Positions 43,970 through 52,707 of a stretch of DNA of 64,000 nt are shown here, in pieces. How positions within the stretch are numbered: position 1 is the first letter of the stretch; every line of letters begins with the position of its first letter. A model generated the notes under the pieces. The model ran no database searches, was not told where the DNA came from, and worked only from the letters and a program-made list of their open reading frames with translations. Source of the stretch: Pseudomonas japonica (GTDB lineage: Bacteria; Pseudomonadota; Gammaproteobacteria; Pseudomonadales; Pseudomonadaceae); assembly GCF_013522925.1 (NCBI RefSeq), contig NZ_JAAMQU010000011.1, positions 1 through 64,000 of the forward strand, written 5' to 3'. The position numbers were made by a program, and so were the translations under genes.

Positions 43970-45412
43970 TTATTCCCGCCGCGGCAGATTCTTGAAGGCA
44001 GCAAGGGCGCGAGTTCGGCTTTCGCTCAGGTCCACCAGCGGCGGTGGATAATCCAGTGACCCAAACAGATCCCGCCCACGTGCGGGATTGTGAATATCCT
44101 TCAGGCCCAGGTGGCTCAGTTCAGGCACCCAGTGCTTGATGAACACACCTTGAGCATCGAAGCGCGCCGATTGGCTCACCGGGTTGAACACCCGGAAGTA
44201 GGGCACCGAATCCGTCCCGGTCGAAGCGCTCCACTGCCAACCCCCGTTATTGGCGGCCAGTTCGCCATCAATCAGGTGGCGCATGAAATGCTTCTCCCCC
44301 AGCCGCCAGTCGATCAGCAGGTTCTTGCTTAAAAACATGGCTGTGATCATGCGCAGACGGTTGTGCATCCAGCCTAGCGCCTTGAGCTGTCGCATCGCGG
44401 CATCAATGATCGGAATGCCGGTGCGGCCCTCCTGCCAGGCGGCGAAATCCTCGGGCGCATTGCGCCACGGCAACGCCTCGGTGTGCGGGCGGAACGCGCG
44501 GTTGCGGGACACACGCGGGTAGCCCGCCAGGATGTGTTTGTAAAATTCCCGCCACAGCAACTCGCCAATCCACGTGGTGGCGCCGACGCTACCGCTGTCC
44601 AGCTCCCCCTGATTGCTCACAAGCGCGGCGTGCAGGCACTGGCGCACCGAAATCACGCCAGCGTTGAGGTAGGCGGACAGCTCGCTGGTGCCTGGCCGTG
44701 AAGGCAGGTCCCGGGCAACGTGGTAGTCGTGGATGGCCTCATCGGTGAAAAGATCGAGGCGGCGGCGTGCCTCGGCGGCGCCAGCGGGCCAGTGTTGGCG
44801 AATGAGCTCGGCCGGCGCTTCGAAGCCTTTCACCTTGGCCGGGATTGCATCGCCTTTAATGTTCAAGGCTGGTTGTTTCCGGGGTGCGCCACCGGGCGAG
44901 GGCATGCCCAGACGAAGCTGTTCCAGGCACGCGCGGCGGAACTGGCCGAACACTTGGTAGTAACCACCCGTGCGGGTCATCACCGTACCGGGGGCGAACA
45001 GGCTCTGGTCCAGATAACTGTTGAAGGTTACCCCGCAGGCTTCCAGGCACTCGCGGGTGGCCCGGTCCCGTTGCCGTTCGTTCACCCCATATTCTTCGTT
45101 GCAGTGAACGGCACTTACCTCGTGCTCTTGGCAAAGTGCCCGCAGGGTGTCGGGGACGTCGGCCCAGTGAGACGTCTCGCGCACCAGCAAGGGAATGTTG
45201 AGCTCGGCCAGTCGTTGTTGCAGCACGGTCAGCGAGCGGAGCCAGAAATCCACCTTGCAATCGGCTTCATCGTGTTCGGCCCATTGCCCGGGGCTGCAGA
45301 TGAATACTGCCAGGGTAGGGCCCTGGTCACAGGCCACGAGCAATGCAGGGTTGTCTTCAGTCCGCAGGTCGGTGCGCAGCCACACGAGCTGGCGCGGGGA
45401 AGGGTGAGGCAT
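43970..45412 (-). CDS. phrB: Deoxyribodipyrimidine photolyase (CPD class I)
   Basis: PhrB repairs cyclobutane pyrimidine dimers with blue light and FADH-. The 480-residue protein has the N-terminal antenna-binding domain and the FAD domain with WIGELLWREFYKHILAGYPR, IPIIDAAMRQLKALGWMHNR and WQWSASTGTDSVPYFRVFNP. It is the last gene of a three-gene operon with the MerR-type light regulator (21-base gap), so it is probably light-induced. Confidence 0.95.
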   Translation of the reverse strand: MPHPSPRQLVWLRTDLRTEDNPALLVACDQGPTLAVFICSPGQWAEHDEADCKVDFWLRSLTVLQQRLAELNIPLLVRETSHWADVPDTLRALCQEHEVSAVHCNEEYGVNERQRDRATRECLEACGVTFNSYLDQSLFAPGTVMTRTGGYYQVFGQFRRACLEQLRLGMPSPGGAPRKQPALNIKGDAIPAKVKGFEAPAELIRQHWPAGAAEARRRLDLFTDEAIHDYHVARDLPSRPGTSELSAYLNAGVISVRQCLHAALVSNQGELDSGSVGATTWIGELLWREFYKHILAGYPRVSRNRAFRPHTEALPWRNAPEDFAAWQEGRTGIPIIDAAMRQLKALGWMHNRLRMITAMFLSKNLLIDWRLGEKHFMRHLIDGELAANNGGWQWSASTGTDSVPYFRVFNPVSQSARFDAQGVFIKHWVPELSHLGLKDIHNPARGRDLFGSLDYPPPLVDLSESRTRALAAFKNLPRRE

Positions 45413-45433
45413 GGAAATCCTTTGGATGAAGGC

Positions 45434-46381
45434 CTAGATGAGGCGGTTCTGGCGCAGGGCCGATTGCGCGGCTACCGGGTTACCCGCCAGCAGCAGCCGG
45501 GCAAGGTCTGTGCGCTCGCGCAAGGCTTCACCGTGGATGACTGCCGCAGGGCCGGCCAACATGATCGGGCAGGGGCAATTCGCCAACTGACGGGCGAGCG
45601 CATCCAGGTGCACCGGGCGGCTTGCATACAGCACCAGCCCCCGCGCAGAAAAGCGCTCCACGGCGAGCAAAAGCTCGCTGGCCGGCAGGGCCCAATCCAG
45701 CACTTCCACCGGGCAATCCGCACTGCTGGCAAGCCAGGCGGTGAGCCACAACTCCGGGTCGAACGGCACGTCGCTGTGCTTTACCAGCAACAACGGCGGG
45801 CCCTGCAGCTGGCGATTATTGTGGTACAGCCGAGTGCCCAGCTTGCTGCGCAACCAGCCATGAAAGAAGGCCCGCTCCAGGTGCGCGCCGAACTGTTGCT
45901 GCCAGCGCACGTGGAGGTCCCCAAGCAACGGCAACAGCAGGCGTTCGCACACCGTTGAAGGCGGGTAAAGCGCCATGGCCTGGTTCACTTGATCATCCAG
46001 GCGACGCTCCGCCAGCTCGGCAATGGCCTGGGCCAGGCTTTCGCGCAGGGGCAGCCAGTCGCTCAGGGCCGGCGCCTGTAACCGCTGTTCCGGTGCGTCC
46101 AGCAGCGCTTTGACCTGGCTGACCGAAACCCCGCGGTTCAACCAGGTAATGACCTTCTGGATGCGCTCCAGATGCTCGGGGGAATACAGCCGATGCCCCT
46201 TGGGGGTTCGCTGCGGCACGATCAGGCCATAGCGACGCTCCCAGGCACGGAGGGTGACGGGGTTCACGCCGGTTCGGCGGGCGACTTCGCGAATGGGCAA
46301 CCAACCCTGGGCAGCTGCGTTTTCTGGCAGTGATTCGTCGAGCGGGTCATCGCCGTGGTGCGGTTCCGGAAGCGCGTTCAT
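45434..46381 (-). CDS. MerR-family regulator, LitR/CarH-like (class II type)
   Basis: This 315-residue regulator has an N-terminal MerR winged-helix domain (LPIREVARRTGVNPVTLRAWERRYGL and PKGHRLYSPEHLERI, about residues 28-72). A helical domain like that of CarH/LitR photoreceptors follows, with HVRWQQQFGAHLERAFFHGWLRSKL at about 165-189. A C-terminal Rossmann-like domain is present, but I do not see the DxHxxG cobalamin ligand motif. This fits class II LitR regulators described from P. putida, which respond to light without binding AdoB12 themselves. It sits in an operon with photolyase and DUF523/DUF1722. Confidence 0.88.
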   Translation of the reverse strand: MNALPEPHHGDDPLDESLPENAAAQGWLPIREVARRTGVNPVTLRAWERRYGLIVPQRTPKGHRLYSPEHLERIQKVITWLNRGVSVSQVKALLDAPEQRLQAPALSDWLPLRESLAQAIAELAERRLDDQVNQAMALYPPSTVCERLLLPLLGDLHVRWQQQFGAHLERAFFHGWLRSKLGTRLYHNNRQLQGPPLLLVKHSDVPFDPELWLTAWLASSADCPVEVLDWALPASELLLAVERFSARGLVLYASRPVHLDALARQLANCPCPIMLAGPAAVIHGEALRERTDLARLLLAGNPVAAQSALRQNRLI

Positions 46382-46384
46382 AGG

Positions 46385-47374
46385 TCAGATCGCATTGCGC
46401 AGGCTCAACTTTTCAGGGTGTGGTTGCAGGTAAACCTGCTCCGCAATATAGGGGTGTGGGTGAAGCCGGAACAGATGCTTGAGCAATGTGAGGGGTACTA
46501 CCAGGGGAACGACACCTTCACGGTACTGATCGATCAGTGCCTGTACTTCCTGCCGGCCAGCCCCATCGAGCGATGTACGCAAGTAACCGGCGATATGCTG
46601 AAGCACGTTGGTATGCGTGCCTCGAGTTGCACAGCGCCGCAGGGCGATCATCAACTGGCTGAAATAGCGCCCCGCAATCTCTTCAACGTCGGTACGGCCC
46701 ATGCTGCCCAGCAACTGGCCAAGGGCCTTGTACTGTTGCGGATGGTTCGCCATCAACTGATACTTGTAGCGGGCATGGAAGGCGAGCAACCGGCCCTTGC
46801 TCAAGCCCTGCGTGAGCAGGTACTGCCAATGAGCATAGGCGTATACCCGTACAAGGAAGTTTTCCCGCAGTACCGGATCGCACAGGCGGCCGTCTTCTTC
46901 CACGGGTAAATCGGGGCGTTTCGCGCAAAAAGCCTGGGCATAAAGGCCGCGCCCGCCTTCCGGAACCGGCACCCCGCTTTCTCCATATACCTTTACCCGC
47001 TCCAGCCCGCAGGAAGGGGACTTGTGCATGAAGATATAGCCGCAAATTTCCCCAAGGGCATCGGCCATCTGTTCGCCGTAGCGGGCGAGCGGCTCGGTAA
47101 CATCCAGTTCGGAATGGACAGTACCGACGGCCCTGGGTGCGGCAGCACTGCCTACCAGGCGGATGGGCTCGCGAGGAGTGCCCAGGCCCACGGCAACCTC
47201 CGGGCAGACCGGGACAAAATCGACATACTCGCCTAGCACTTGAGTGCAGTAGCGCGACAGCTTGTGACCACCGTTGTAGCGGACTTCTTCGCCGAGCAGG
47301 CACGCGCTGATTCCAAGCTTGGGGCGAAAACCCTCAGGCAAGTCTGGAAAATCAGTGGAGGCGAATCCCCGCAT
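46385..47374 (-). CDS. DUF523 and DUF1722 (YbgA-like) protein
   Basis: The 329-residue protein joins an N-terminal DUF523 domain (ISACLLGEEVRYNGGHKLS, SPSCGLERVKVYG; conserved cysteines) to a C-terminal DUF1722/YbgA domain (LLAFHARYKYQLMANHPQQY). YbgA-type proteins are often next to photolyase genes. Biochemical function is unknown; DUF523 relatives have been linked to 2-thiouracil desulfuration. It is the first gene of the operon and its promoter carries the light-regulator operator. Confidence 0.87.
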   Translation of the reverse strand: MRGFASTDFPDLPEGFRPKLGISACLLGEEVRYNGGHKLSRYCTQVLGEYVDFVPVCPEVAVGLGTPREPIRLVGSAAAPRAVGTVHSELDVTEPLARYGEQMADALGEICGYIFMHKSPSCGLERVKVYGESGVPVPEGGRGLYAQAFCAKRPDLPVEEDGRLCDPVLRENFLVRVYAYAHWQYLLTQGLSKGRLLAFHARYKYQLMANHPQQYKALGQLLGSMGRTDVEEIAGRYFSQLMIALRRCATRGTHTNVLQHIAGYLRTSLDGAGRQEVQALIDQYREGVVPLVVPLTLLKHLFRLHPHPYIAEQVYLQPHPEKLSLRNAI

Positions 47375-47393
47375 GGCACCCTCGAAATAAGTT

Positions 47394-47417
47394 ATACAGG
47401 CTACTGACTTTGTACAG
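47394..47417 (-). promoter_or_regulatory. Predicted LitR/PplR-type operator of the phr operon
   Basis: TATACA (47394-47399), a 12-base spacer and TGTACA (47412-47417) match the consensus T(G/A)TACA-N12-TGTA(C/A)A that I recall for class II LitR regulators of P. putida. It lies 20-43 bases upstream of the operon's first start codon. It is nested in a larger perfect inverted repeat CAGGCTACTG / CAGTAGCCTG (47398-47425). Confidence 0.75.
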
Positions 47418-47485
47418 TAGCCTGATCATAGGTTCCCCGGGAAAGATGTCAATGGAAGGCGCCTTTCGCTTATCAATGCGCAAAG

Positions 47486-48472
47486 TTATTCAAGGTGCTC
47501 CAGCAAACGCCTGGCGGCCTCCTGCCCGCTGAGCCATGCGCCCTCCACCCGCCCGGAAAGGCACCAGTCGCCGCATATATACAGGCCCAGGTCAGCATCT
47601 GCGAGCGCGCCCCATTCATGGCTGCTTGCGGGGCGTGCGTACAGCCATCTATGGGCCAACGAGAAACTCGGCGCAGGAACCGCACAGCCGATGAGCTCGG
47701 CAAAAGCACCGTGCAGGTGCTCGACCACAGCTTCGCGACTAAGGTCGATGTGCTGCCGGCTCCACTCACTGGTGGCATGCAATACCCAGGTATCGAGGTC
47801 GCTTTCACGTCCTGGCTTGCTGCGATCTCGCGCCAGCCAGTCCAAGGGACTGTCCTGTACAAAGCACCCTTGGAGCCGGGTGTCCAGAGGCGTATCAAAG
47901 CCCAGCGCCACCGCCCAGGTAGGGTCCATTTTCACGCCCGCTGCAACGGCCGCCAGCTTGGGCGCCGCAGACAACAGGGCCGCCGCCTGTGGCGCAGGAA
48001 CCGCGCATACCACATGGCTGAACGGCCCGTGGCTGGCGCCCTCTGCATCAAGCAAATGCCAGTAATGCTTGCCGCGGAAGACCTCGGTCACCCGGCAACT
48101 GTAGACAGCGGGGAAGTCGTCGATCATCGCGCGGGTCAAGGCGCTCATGCGCGGCACTCCCACCCAGCGGGTCTGCTCATCGGGCGACGGGCTCAACTGG
48201 CCACCGCGGGATTGATACAGCGTGGGCGTCCATTCACCGACGCAGCCCTGAGCCTGCCATTGTTGAAGCTGCGCAACGAAGCGCCGATCGCGCGCGGTGA
48301 AATATTGGGCGCCCAGGTCCAGCGAGCCGGCATCGCTGCGCTTGCTCGCCATGCGCCCGCCCGGGCCTTTGCTTTTTTCGAAGAGGTGAACGCGCTGTCC
48401 GGCCGCCACCAGTGCCCCGGCCGCGGAAAGCCCGGCGATGCCAGCGCCGATGATTGCGATTGGTACGGTCAT
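47486..48472 (-). CDS. FAD-dependent NAD(P)H-type oxidoreductase (renalase-like)
   Basis: This 328-residue flavoprotein begins at ATG 48472 (MTVPIAIIGAGIAGLSAAG) after an AGAGGG site; 21 upstream in-frame codons overlap the promoter. It has the GxGxxG FAD loop, the EKSKGPGGRMASKRSD segment and the LDLGAQYFTARD motif of renalase-like amine-oxidase-fold proteins. The C-terminal GLYICGDWCLSGRVEGAWLSG closes the FAD domain. Its substrate is unknown. The upstream region has a near-match to the light operator, suggesting co-regulation with photolyase. Confidence 0.82.
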   Translation of the reverse strand: MTVPIAIIGAGIAGLSAAGALVAAGQRVHLFEKSKGPGGRMASKRSDAGSLDLGAQYFTARDRRFVAQLQQWQAQGCVGEWTPTLYQSRGGQLSPSPDEQTRWVGVPRMSALTRAMIDDFPAVYSCRVTEVFRGKHYWHLLDAEGASHGPFSHVVCAVPAPQAAALLSAAPKLAAVAAGVKMDPTWAVALGFDTPLDTRLQGCFVQDSPLDWLARDRSKPGRESDLDTWVLHATSEWSRQHIDLSREAVVEHLHGAFAELIGCAVPAPSFSLAHRWLYARPASSHEWGALADADLGLYICGDWCLSGRVEGAWLSGQEAARRLLEHLE

Positions 48473-48500
48473 AGTGCCCTCTGTACTGGTTTCCGATTGC

Positions 48501-48523
48501 CAGGCTTTGCAGGTCAAAGCCTG
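48501..48523. promoter_or_regulatory. Inverted repeat next to the second operator
   Basis: CAGGCTTTG (48501-48509), spacer CAGGT, CAAAGCCTG (48515-48523) is a perfect 9-bp inverted repeat. It abuts the TGTACA half-site and shares its CAGGCT...AGCCTG ends with the repeat at 47398-47425. Confidence 0.5.
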
Positions 48524-48545
48524 TACAATCGCCAAAACGAGTATA
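48522..48545 (-). promoter_or_regulatory. Second, near-consensus LitR/PplR-type operator
   Basis: On the minus strand TATACT-N12-TGTACA matches the recalled consensus T(G/A)TACA-N12-TGTA(C/A)A in 11 of 12 positions. It lies 50-73 bases upstream of the FAD oxidoreductase start and in the intergenic region shared with the divergent SDR gene. Confidence 0.55.
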
Positions 48546-48674
48546 AGTACTGGTCGGTAGTCTTCTCTCTGATCGTCCTATGGTTATTCTGAGATCAACC
48601 TGGGTAATTAGTGCCTTGCTCGAACAAAAATAGACCAGCTGCAGCTGGGGTTAGGCCTCAAGGAGAAACGCGCC

Positions 48675-49577
48675 ATGCATATCTTGCTGACCGGCGGTAC
48701 CGGCTTGATCGGGTCCCGCTTGTGCCGCCACTGGGCTGGCCAAGGGCACCGCATCACGGTGTGGAGCCGCCATCCGGAGCGAGTTCCCCAACAGTGTGGG
48801 CCCGGCGTGAAGGGTGTGGGGGCGCTGGAAGAGCTGCGCAGCGAGCCGGTGGACGCGGTGATCAACCTTGCGGGCGCGCCCATTGCGCAGCGGCCCTGGA
48901 CCCGCCACCGTCGCAGCGTATTGTGGGCCAGCCGCATCGCGCTCACCGAGCAACTGCTGGCGTGGATCGATGTGCAGCCGCAGCGGCCCAGCGTATTGAT
49001 TTCCGGCTCTGCGGTGGGCTGGTATGGCGACGGTGGTGAGCGCCAGCTGGACGAGTTCTCGCCCCCTGTAAACGAAGATTTTGCCAGCCAGCTGTGCATC
49101 GCATGGGAAGAAACCGCCCAGCGCGCCGAGGCCTTGGGGCTGCGCGTGGTGCTGTTGCGTACAGGGCTGGTATTGAGTACGGAGGGTGGCATGCTCGCGC
49201 ATTTGCTCAAACCGTTCCGCCTTGGCCTCGGCGGGCCGGTAGGCAGCGGGCGCCAATGGATGCCCTGGGTACACATCGCCGACCAAATCGCGCTCATTGA
49301 TTTTTTGTTGAACAACGAAGCGGCCAGTGGTCCTTATAATGCCTGCGCCCCACGGCCAGTGCGCAATCGGGAGTTTGCGCGGCGGCTAGGCAAGGCCCTG
49401 CACCGCCCCGCTGTGTTGCCTCTGCCGGCGGTGGCGCTGCGAGCCTGCCTTGGGGAACTGTCCGGGTTACTGCTGGGCGGGCAACGGGCCAGGCCGTTGC
49501 GGCTCGAAGAAGCCGGTTTCACGTTTGCTTTCCATGATGTGCAAAGCGCGCTGGATGATCTGCTCCATCGCCCATGA
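48675..49577 (+). CDS. TIGR01777-family SDR epimerase/reductase
   Basis: This 300-residue NAD(P)-binding protein starts MHILLTGGTGLIGSRLCRHW, with the GxxGxxG loop of extended SDRs, and AAGGAGAAA precedes the ATG. It has SGSAVGWYGDGGERQLDE with an SDR-type active-site region and a C-terminal DUF1731-like tail (PLRLEEAGFTFAF). Family members are YfcH/SulA-like proteins of unknown substrate. It is followed by hemH after 13 bases and diverges from the FAD oxidoreductase. Confidence 0.85.
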   Translation: MHILLTGGTGLIGSRLCRHWAGQGHRITVWSRHPERVPQQCGPGVKGVGALEELRSEPVDAVINLAGAPIAQRPWTRHRRSVLWASRIALTEQLLAWIDVQPQRPSVLISGSAVGWYGDGGERQLDEFSPPVNEDFASQLCIAWEETAQRAEALGLRVVLLRTGLVLSTEGGMLAHLLKPFRLGLGGPVGSGRQWMPWVHIADQIALIDFLLNNEAASGPYNACAPRPVRNREFARRLGKALHRPAVLPLPAVALRACLGELSGLLLGGQRARPLRLEEAGFTFAFHDVQSALDDLLHRP

Positions 49578-49590
49578 ACCAGGACCTTGC

Positions 49591-50613
49591 ATGACCAATC
49601 ACGCCTTGCTGCTTATCAACCTGGGCTCGCCCGACTCGCCGGATGTGGAAGCGGTGCGACGCTACCTCAACCAGTTTCTGATGGACCCCTACGTGATCGA
49701 TATACCCTGGCCCCTGCGCCGGCTATTGGTGTCACTTATCCTGATCAAGCGGCCGGAACAGTCCGCACATGCCTATGGCTCGATCTGGTGGGATCAGGGC
49801 TCGCCGCTGGTAGAGCTCACCCGCCGATTGCAGGCTCAGGTGGCTACCCGCTGGAGGCATGGCCCGGTGGAAATCGCCATGCGCTACGGCGAGCCCTCGA
49901 TCGATGGCATGCTCAGAAACCTGGCGCAGCGTGGCATCGAAACCGTAACCCTCGCACCGCTTTATCCGCAATTTGCCGACAGCACCATCACCACGGCCGT
50001 AGAACGTGCCCGCGAAGTGGTGAAAGGGGAGGGGCTGAACCTCAAGCTCAAGGTGCTGCCCCCGTTCTACGATCAGGCCAGTTACATCGAAGCCCTGGCG
50101 GCGAGCGCCCAGCCGTGGCTGGAGCACGATTTCGACCACCTGCTGCTCAGTTTCCATGGGCTACCGGAAAGCCATATCCGCAAGCTGTTGCCCAAGGGCA
50201 GCAAGCACTCGTTGCGGGATGCCGACTGCTGCCGCAATGCATCGGCGGCCGAGCGGGCCGTGTGCTATCGCGGGCAGTGCATTCGCACCGCACAGGCCTT
50301 TGCTGAACGAATGGGCCTGCCCGACGACAAGTGGTCGGTGTCGTTCCAGTCCCGCCTGGGCAAGAACAAATGGATCGAGCCTTACACCGAGGCACGCCTC
50401 GACGCACTGGCGGCCAAGGGCGTGAAGCGTTTGCTGGTGATGTGCCCCGCGTTCGTGGCTGATTGCATCGAAACACTGGAGGAAATCGGCATACGTGGCG
50501 CGGAGCAGTTCCGCGAGGCGGGAGGTGAAGAGCTGGTATTGGTGCCGTGCCTGAACGACAACCCCCAGTGGGCCGATGCGCTTACCGCCCTGTGTGAAAC
50601 CCTGGCGGTGTGA
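49591..50613 (+). CDS. hemH: Ferrochelatase
   Basis: HemH inserts iron into protoporphyrin IX, the last heme step. The 340-residue protein starts at ATG 49591 (MTNHALLLINLGSPDSP) after an AGGA site. Motifs include HAYGSIWWDQGSPL, the catalytic histidine in LLSFHGLPESH and the C-terminal PAFVADCIETLEEI. Cysteines in CCRNASAAERAVCYRGQC hint at an Fe-S or zinc site as in some bacterial enzymes. It lies just downstream of the SDR gene. Confidence 0.94.
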   Translation: MTNHALLLINLGSPDSPDVEAVRRYLNQFLMDPYVIDIPWPLRRLLVSLILIKRPEQSAHAYGSIWWDQGSPLVELTRRLQAQVATRWRHGPVEIAMRYGEPSIDGMLRNLAQRGIETVTLAPLYPQFADSTITTAVERAREVVKGEGLNLKLKVLPPFYDQASYIEALAASAQPWLEHDFDHLLLSFHGLPESHIRKLLPKGSKHSLRDADCCRNASAAERAVCYRGQCIRTAQAFAERMGLPDDKWSVSFQSRLGKNKWIEPYTEARLDALAAKGVKRLLVMCPAFVADCIETLEEIGIRGAEQFREAGGEELVLVPCLNDNPQWADALTALCETLAV

Positions 50614-50622
50614 CCCTGTTCC

Positions 50623-50654
50623 CCGGGCAGCCCCCGCAGCTGCCCGGTTGGTTT
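50623..50654 (+). terminator. Probable terminator after hemH
   Basis: CCGGGCAG (50623-50630) pairs with CTGCCCGG (50640-50647) and is followed by TTGGTTTA. The T-run is weak. It lies between convergent hemH and uraA. Confidence 0.5.
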
Positions 50655-50675
50655 ACACCACGCTCAATGGCGGCC

Positions 50676-51920
50676 TTACTGCCGCTTGGGCAGCAACAGG
50701 TTCAGGGCCATTGCCACCAGTGCGCAAAGGGCGATGCCCTTGAGGCCGAAGTCGCTCGGGCCAGGGCCGGTGCCGATCAGCACACCGCCAATGCCGAACA
50801 CCAGCGTGACCGACACGATCACCAGGTTGCGGGCCTCGCTCAGGTCCACCTGGTGGCGAATCAGTGTGTTCATGCCCACGGCAGCAATGGAGCCGAACAG
50901 CAGGCACAGAATGCCGCCCATCACTGGTACTGGAATGCTTTCCAGCAGCGCGCCGAACTTACCCACAAATGCCAGGCTGATCGCAAAGATCGCCGCCCAG
51001 GTCATGATCTTGGGGTTGTAGTTCTTCGTTAGCATCACCGCCCCGGTGACTTCCGCATAGGTGGTATTGGGCGGGCCGCCGAACAAGCCGGCCGCGGTAG
51101 TGGCAATACCGTCGCCCAACAGGGTGCGGTGCAGCCCTGGTGTGCGCAGGTAATCACGGCCGGTCACGCTACCCACCGCAATCACCCCGCCGATGTGCTC
51201 GATCGCTGGCGCCAGCGCGACCGGAACGATGAACAGAATCGCCTGCAGGTTGAACTCCGGCGCGGTAAAGTGAGGCAGGCCGAACCACGGCGCGGCCGCG
51301 ATGCGCGCGGTATCCACCACACCGAACCAGAAGGCCAGCGCAAAGCCCACCAGTACACCGGCGATGATTGGCACCAGGCGGAAGATGCCTTTGCCAAAGA
51401 CCGCCACCACCAAGGTGGTGAGCAAGGCCGGCATGGAAATCCACATGGCGGTGCCGTAAGGGATCAGCTCGGTGCCATCGCCTGCCTTGCCCATGGCCAT
51501 GTTGGCGGCGATCGGCGCCATGGCCAGGCCGATGGCGATGATCACCGGGCCGATTACCACGGGTGGCAGCAGGCGGTCGATGAAGCCCGTACCTTTGATC
51601 TTCACTGCCAGGCCAAGGAAGGTGTACACAAAGCCTGCAGCCATCACCCCACCCATGGTCGCGGCCAGGCCAAATTGCCCCTTGGCGAGAATGATCGGGG
51701 TAATGAAAGCAAAGCTCGACGCCAAGAACACGGGTACCTGGCGGCCGGTCACCAGTTGGAACAGCAGGGTGCCCATGCCAGCGGTAAACAGCGCCACGTT
51801 AGGGTCCAGGCCTGTAATGAGCGGCATCAGCACCAGCGCGCCAAAGGCGACGAACAGCATCTGCGCGCCCGACAGCACCTGCCGCCATAGCGGATCGTTG
51901 AACTCGTCCTGCATGTTCAA
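50676..51920 (-). CDS. uraA: Uracil permease
   Basis: UraA is an inner-membrane uracil:proton symporter of the NCS2/NAT family. The 414-residue protein has about 14 hydrophobic helices; the helix with IEHIGGVIAVGSVTGRDYL and the GLFGGPPNTTYAEVTGAVMLT segment are the family substrate-site motifs. Its start overlaps the upp stop (ATGA), so uptake and salvage are coupled. Confidence 0.93.
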   Translation of the reverse strand: MNMQDEFNDPLWRQVLSGAQMLFVAFGALVLMPLITGLDPNVALFTAGMGTLLFQLVTGRQVPVFLASSFAFITPIILAKGQFGLAATMGGVMAAGFVYTFLGLAVKIKGTGFIDRLLPPVVIGPVIIAIGLAMAPIAANMAMGKAGDGTELIPYGTAMWISMPALLTTLVVAVFGKGIFRLVPIIAGVLVGFALAFWFGVVDTARIAAAPWFGLPHFTAPEFNLQAILFIVPVALAPAIEHIGGVIAVGSVTGRDYLRTPGLHRTLLGDGIATTAAGLFGGPPNTTYAEVTGAVMLTKNYNPKIMTWAAIFAISLAFVGKFGALLESIPVPVMGGILCLLFGSIAAVGMNTLIRHQVDLSEARNLVIVSVTLVFGIGGVLIGTGPGPSDFGLKGIALCALVAMALNLLLPKRQ

Positions 51921-52555
51921 GCGTCCTTTTGCTTGGTGCCGAAGATCTTGTCACCGGCGTCGCCCAGGCCCGGAATGATGTAGCCGTGCTCGTTCAACTT
52001 CTGGTCGATCGAGGCGGTGTAGATCTGCACATCGGGGTGCGCTTTTTCCACGGCGGCAATGCCTTCAGGCGCAGCCACCAGCACCATGGCGCGGATATCC
52101 CGGCAACCGGCTTTCTTCAGCAGGTCGATGGTGGCAACCATCGAGCTACCGGTGGCCAGCATCGGGTCGATGATCATCGCCAGGCGGGACTCGATACCGG
52201 TGACCAGTTTCTCGAGGTAGGTATGGGCCTGCAGTGTCTCTTCATTGCGCGCCACGCCCACTGCGCTCACCTTGGCGCCGGGGATCAGGCTGAGCACGCC
52301 GTCGAGCATGCCGATGCCGGCCCGGAGGATCGGCACCACGGTGATTTTCTTGCCGGCGATCTTTTCAACCTGCACCGGGCCACACCAGCCTTCGATTTCG
52401 TAGCTCTCCAAAGGCAGGTCCTTGGTGGCTTCATAGGTCAGCAGCGCGCCTACTTCCTGTGCGAGTTCGCGAAAATTCTTGGTGCTGATATCGGCACGGC
52501 GCATCAGGCCTAGCTTGTGGCGGATCAACGGATGGCGGATTTCGCGGATGGGCAT
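51917..52555 (-). CDS. upp: Uracil phosphoribosyltransferase
   Basis: Upp makes UMP from uracil and PRPP. The 212-residue protein has the N-terminal HKLGLMRRADIST, the PRPP loop IDPMLATGSSMVATIDLLK and the uracil-binding YIIPGLGDAGDKIFGT at the C-terminus. It is the first gene of upp-uraA and diverges from hpt. Confidence 0.96.
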   Translation of the reverse strand: MPIREIRHPLIRHKLGLMRRADISTKNFRELAQEVGALLTYEATKDLPLESYEIEGWCGPVQVEKIAGKKITVVPILRAGIGMLDGVLSLIPGAKVSAVGVARNEETLQAHTYLEKLVTGIESRLAMIIDPMLATGSSMVATIDLLKKAGCRDIRAMVLVAAPEGIAAVEKAHPDVQIYTASIDQKLNEHGYIIPGLGDAGDKIFGTKQKDA

Positions 52556-52594
52556 AGGAAAACATCTCCGGAGGCAGACAGAAAAAATGCGCGG

Positions 52595-52638
52595 TAGATT
52601 AATCTATCCACAGCGCGATGTCTGGACGTTAGTCCAGA
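52595..52638. promoter_or_regulatory. Palindromes in the upp-hpt intergenic region
   Basis: TAGATTAATCTA (52595-52606) is a perfect 12-bp palindrome. TCTGGAC GTTA GTCCAGA (52621-52638) is a perfect 7-bp stem with a 4-base loop. Both lie between the divergent upp and hpt genes and are candidate operators for salvage control. Confidence 0.45.
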
Positions 52639-52707
52639 AACGCTTGATTCGTTCCGGCTGGATGCGTACCTTTGCCGCCTTTTACCTGGACCCCCCTGGA
52701 GAGCGCC

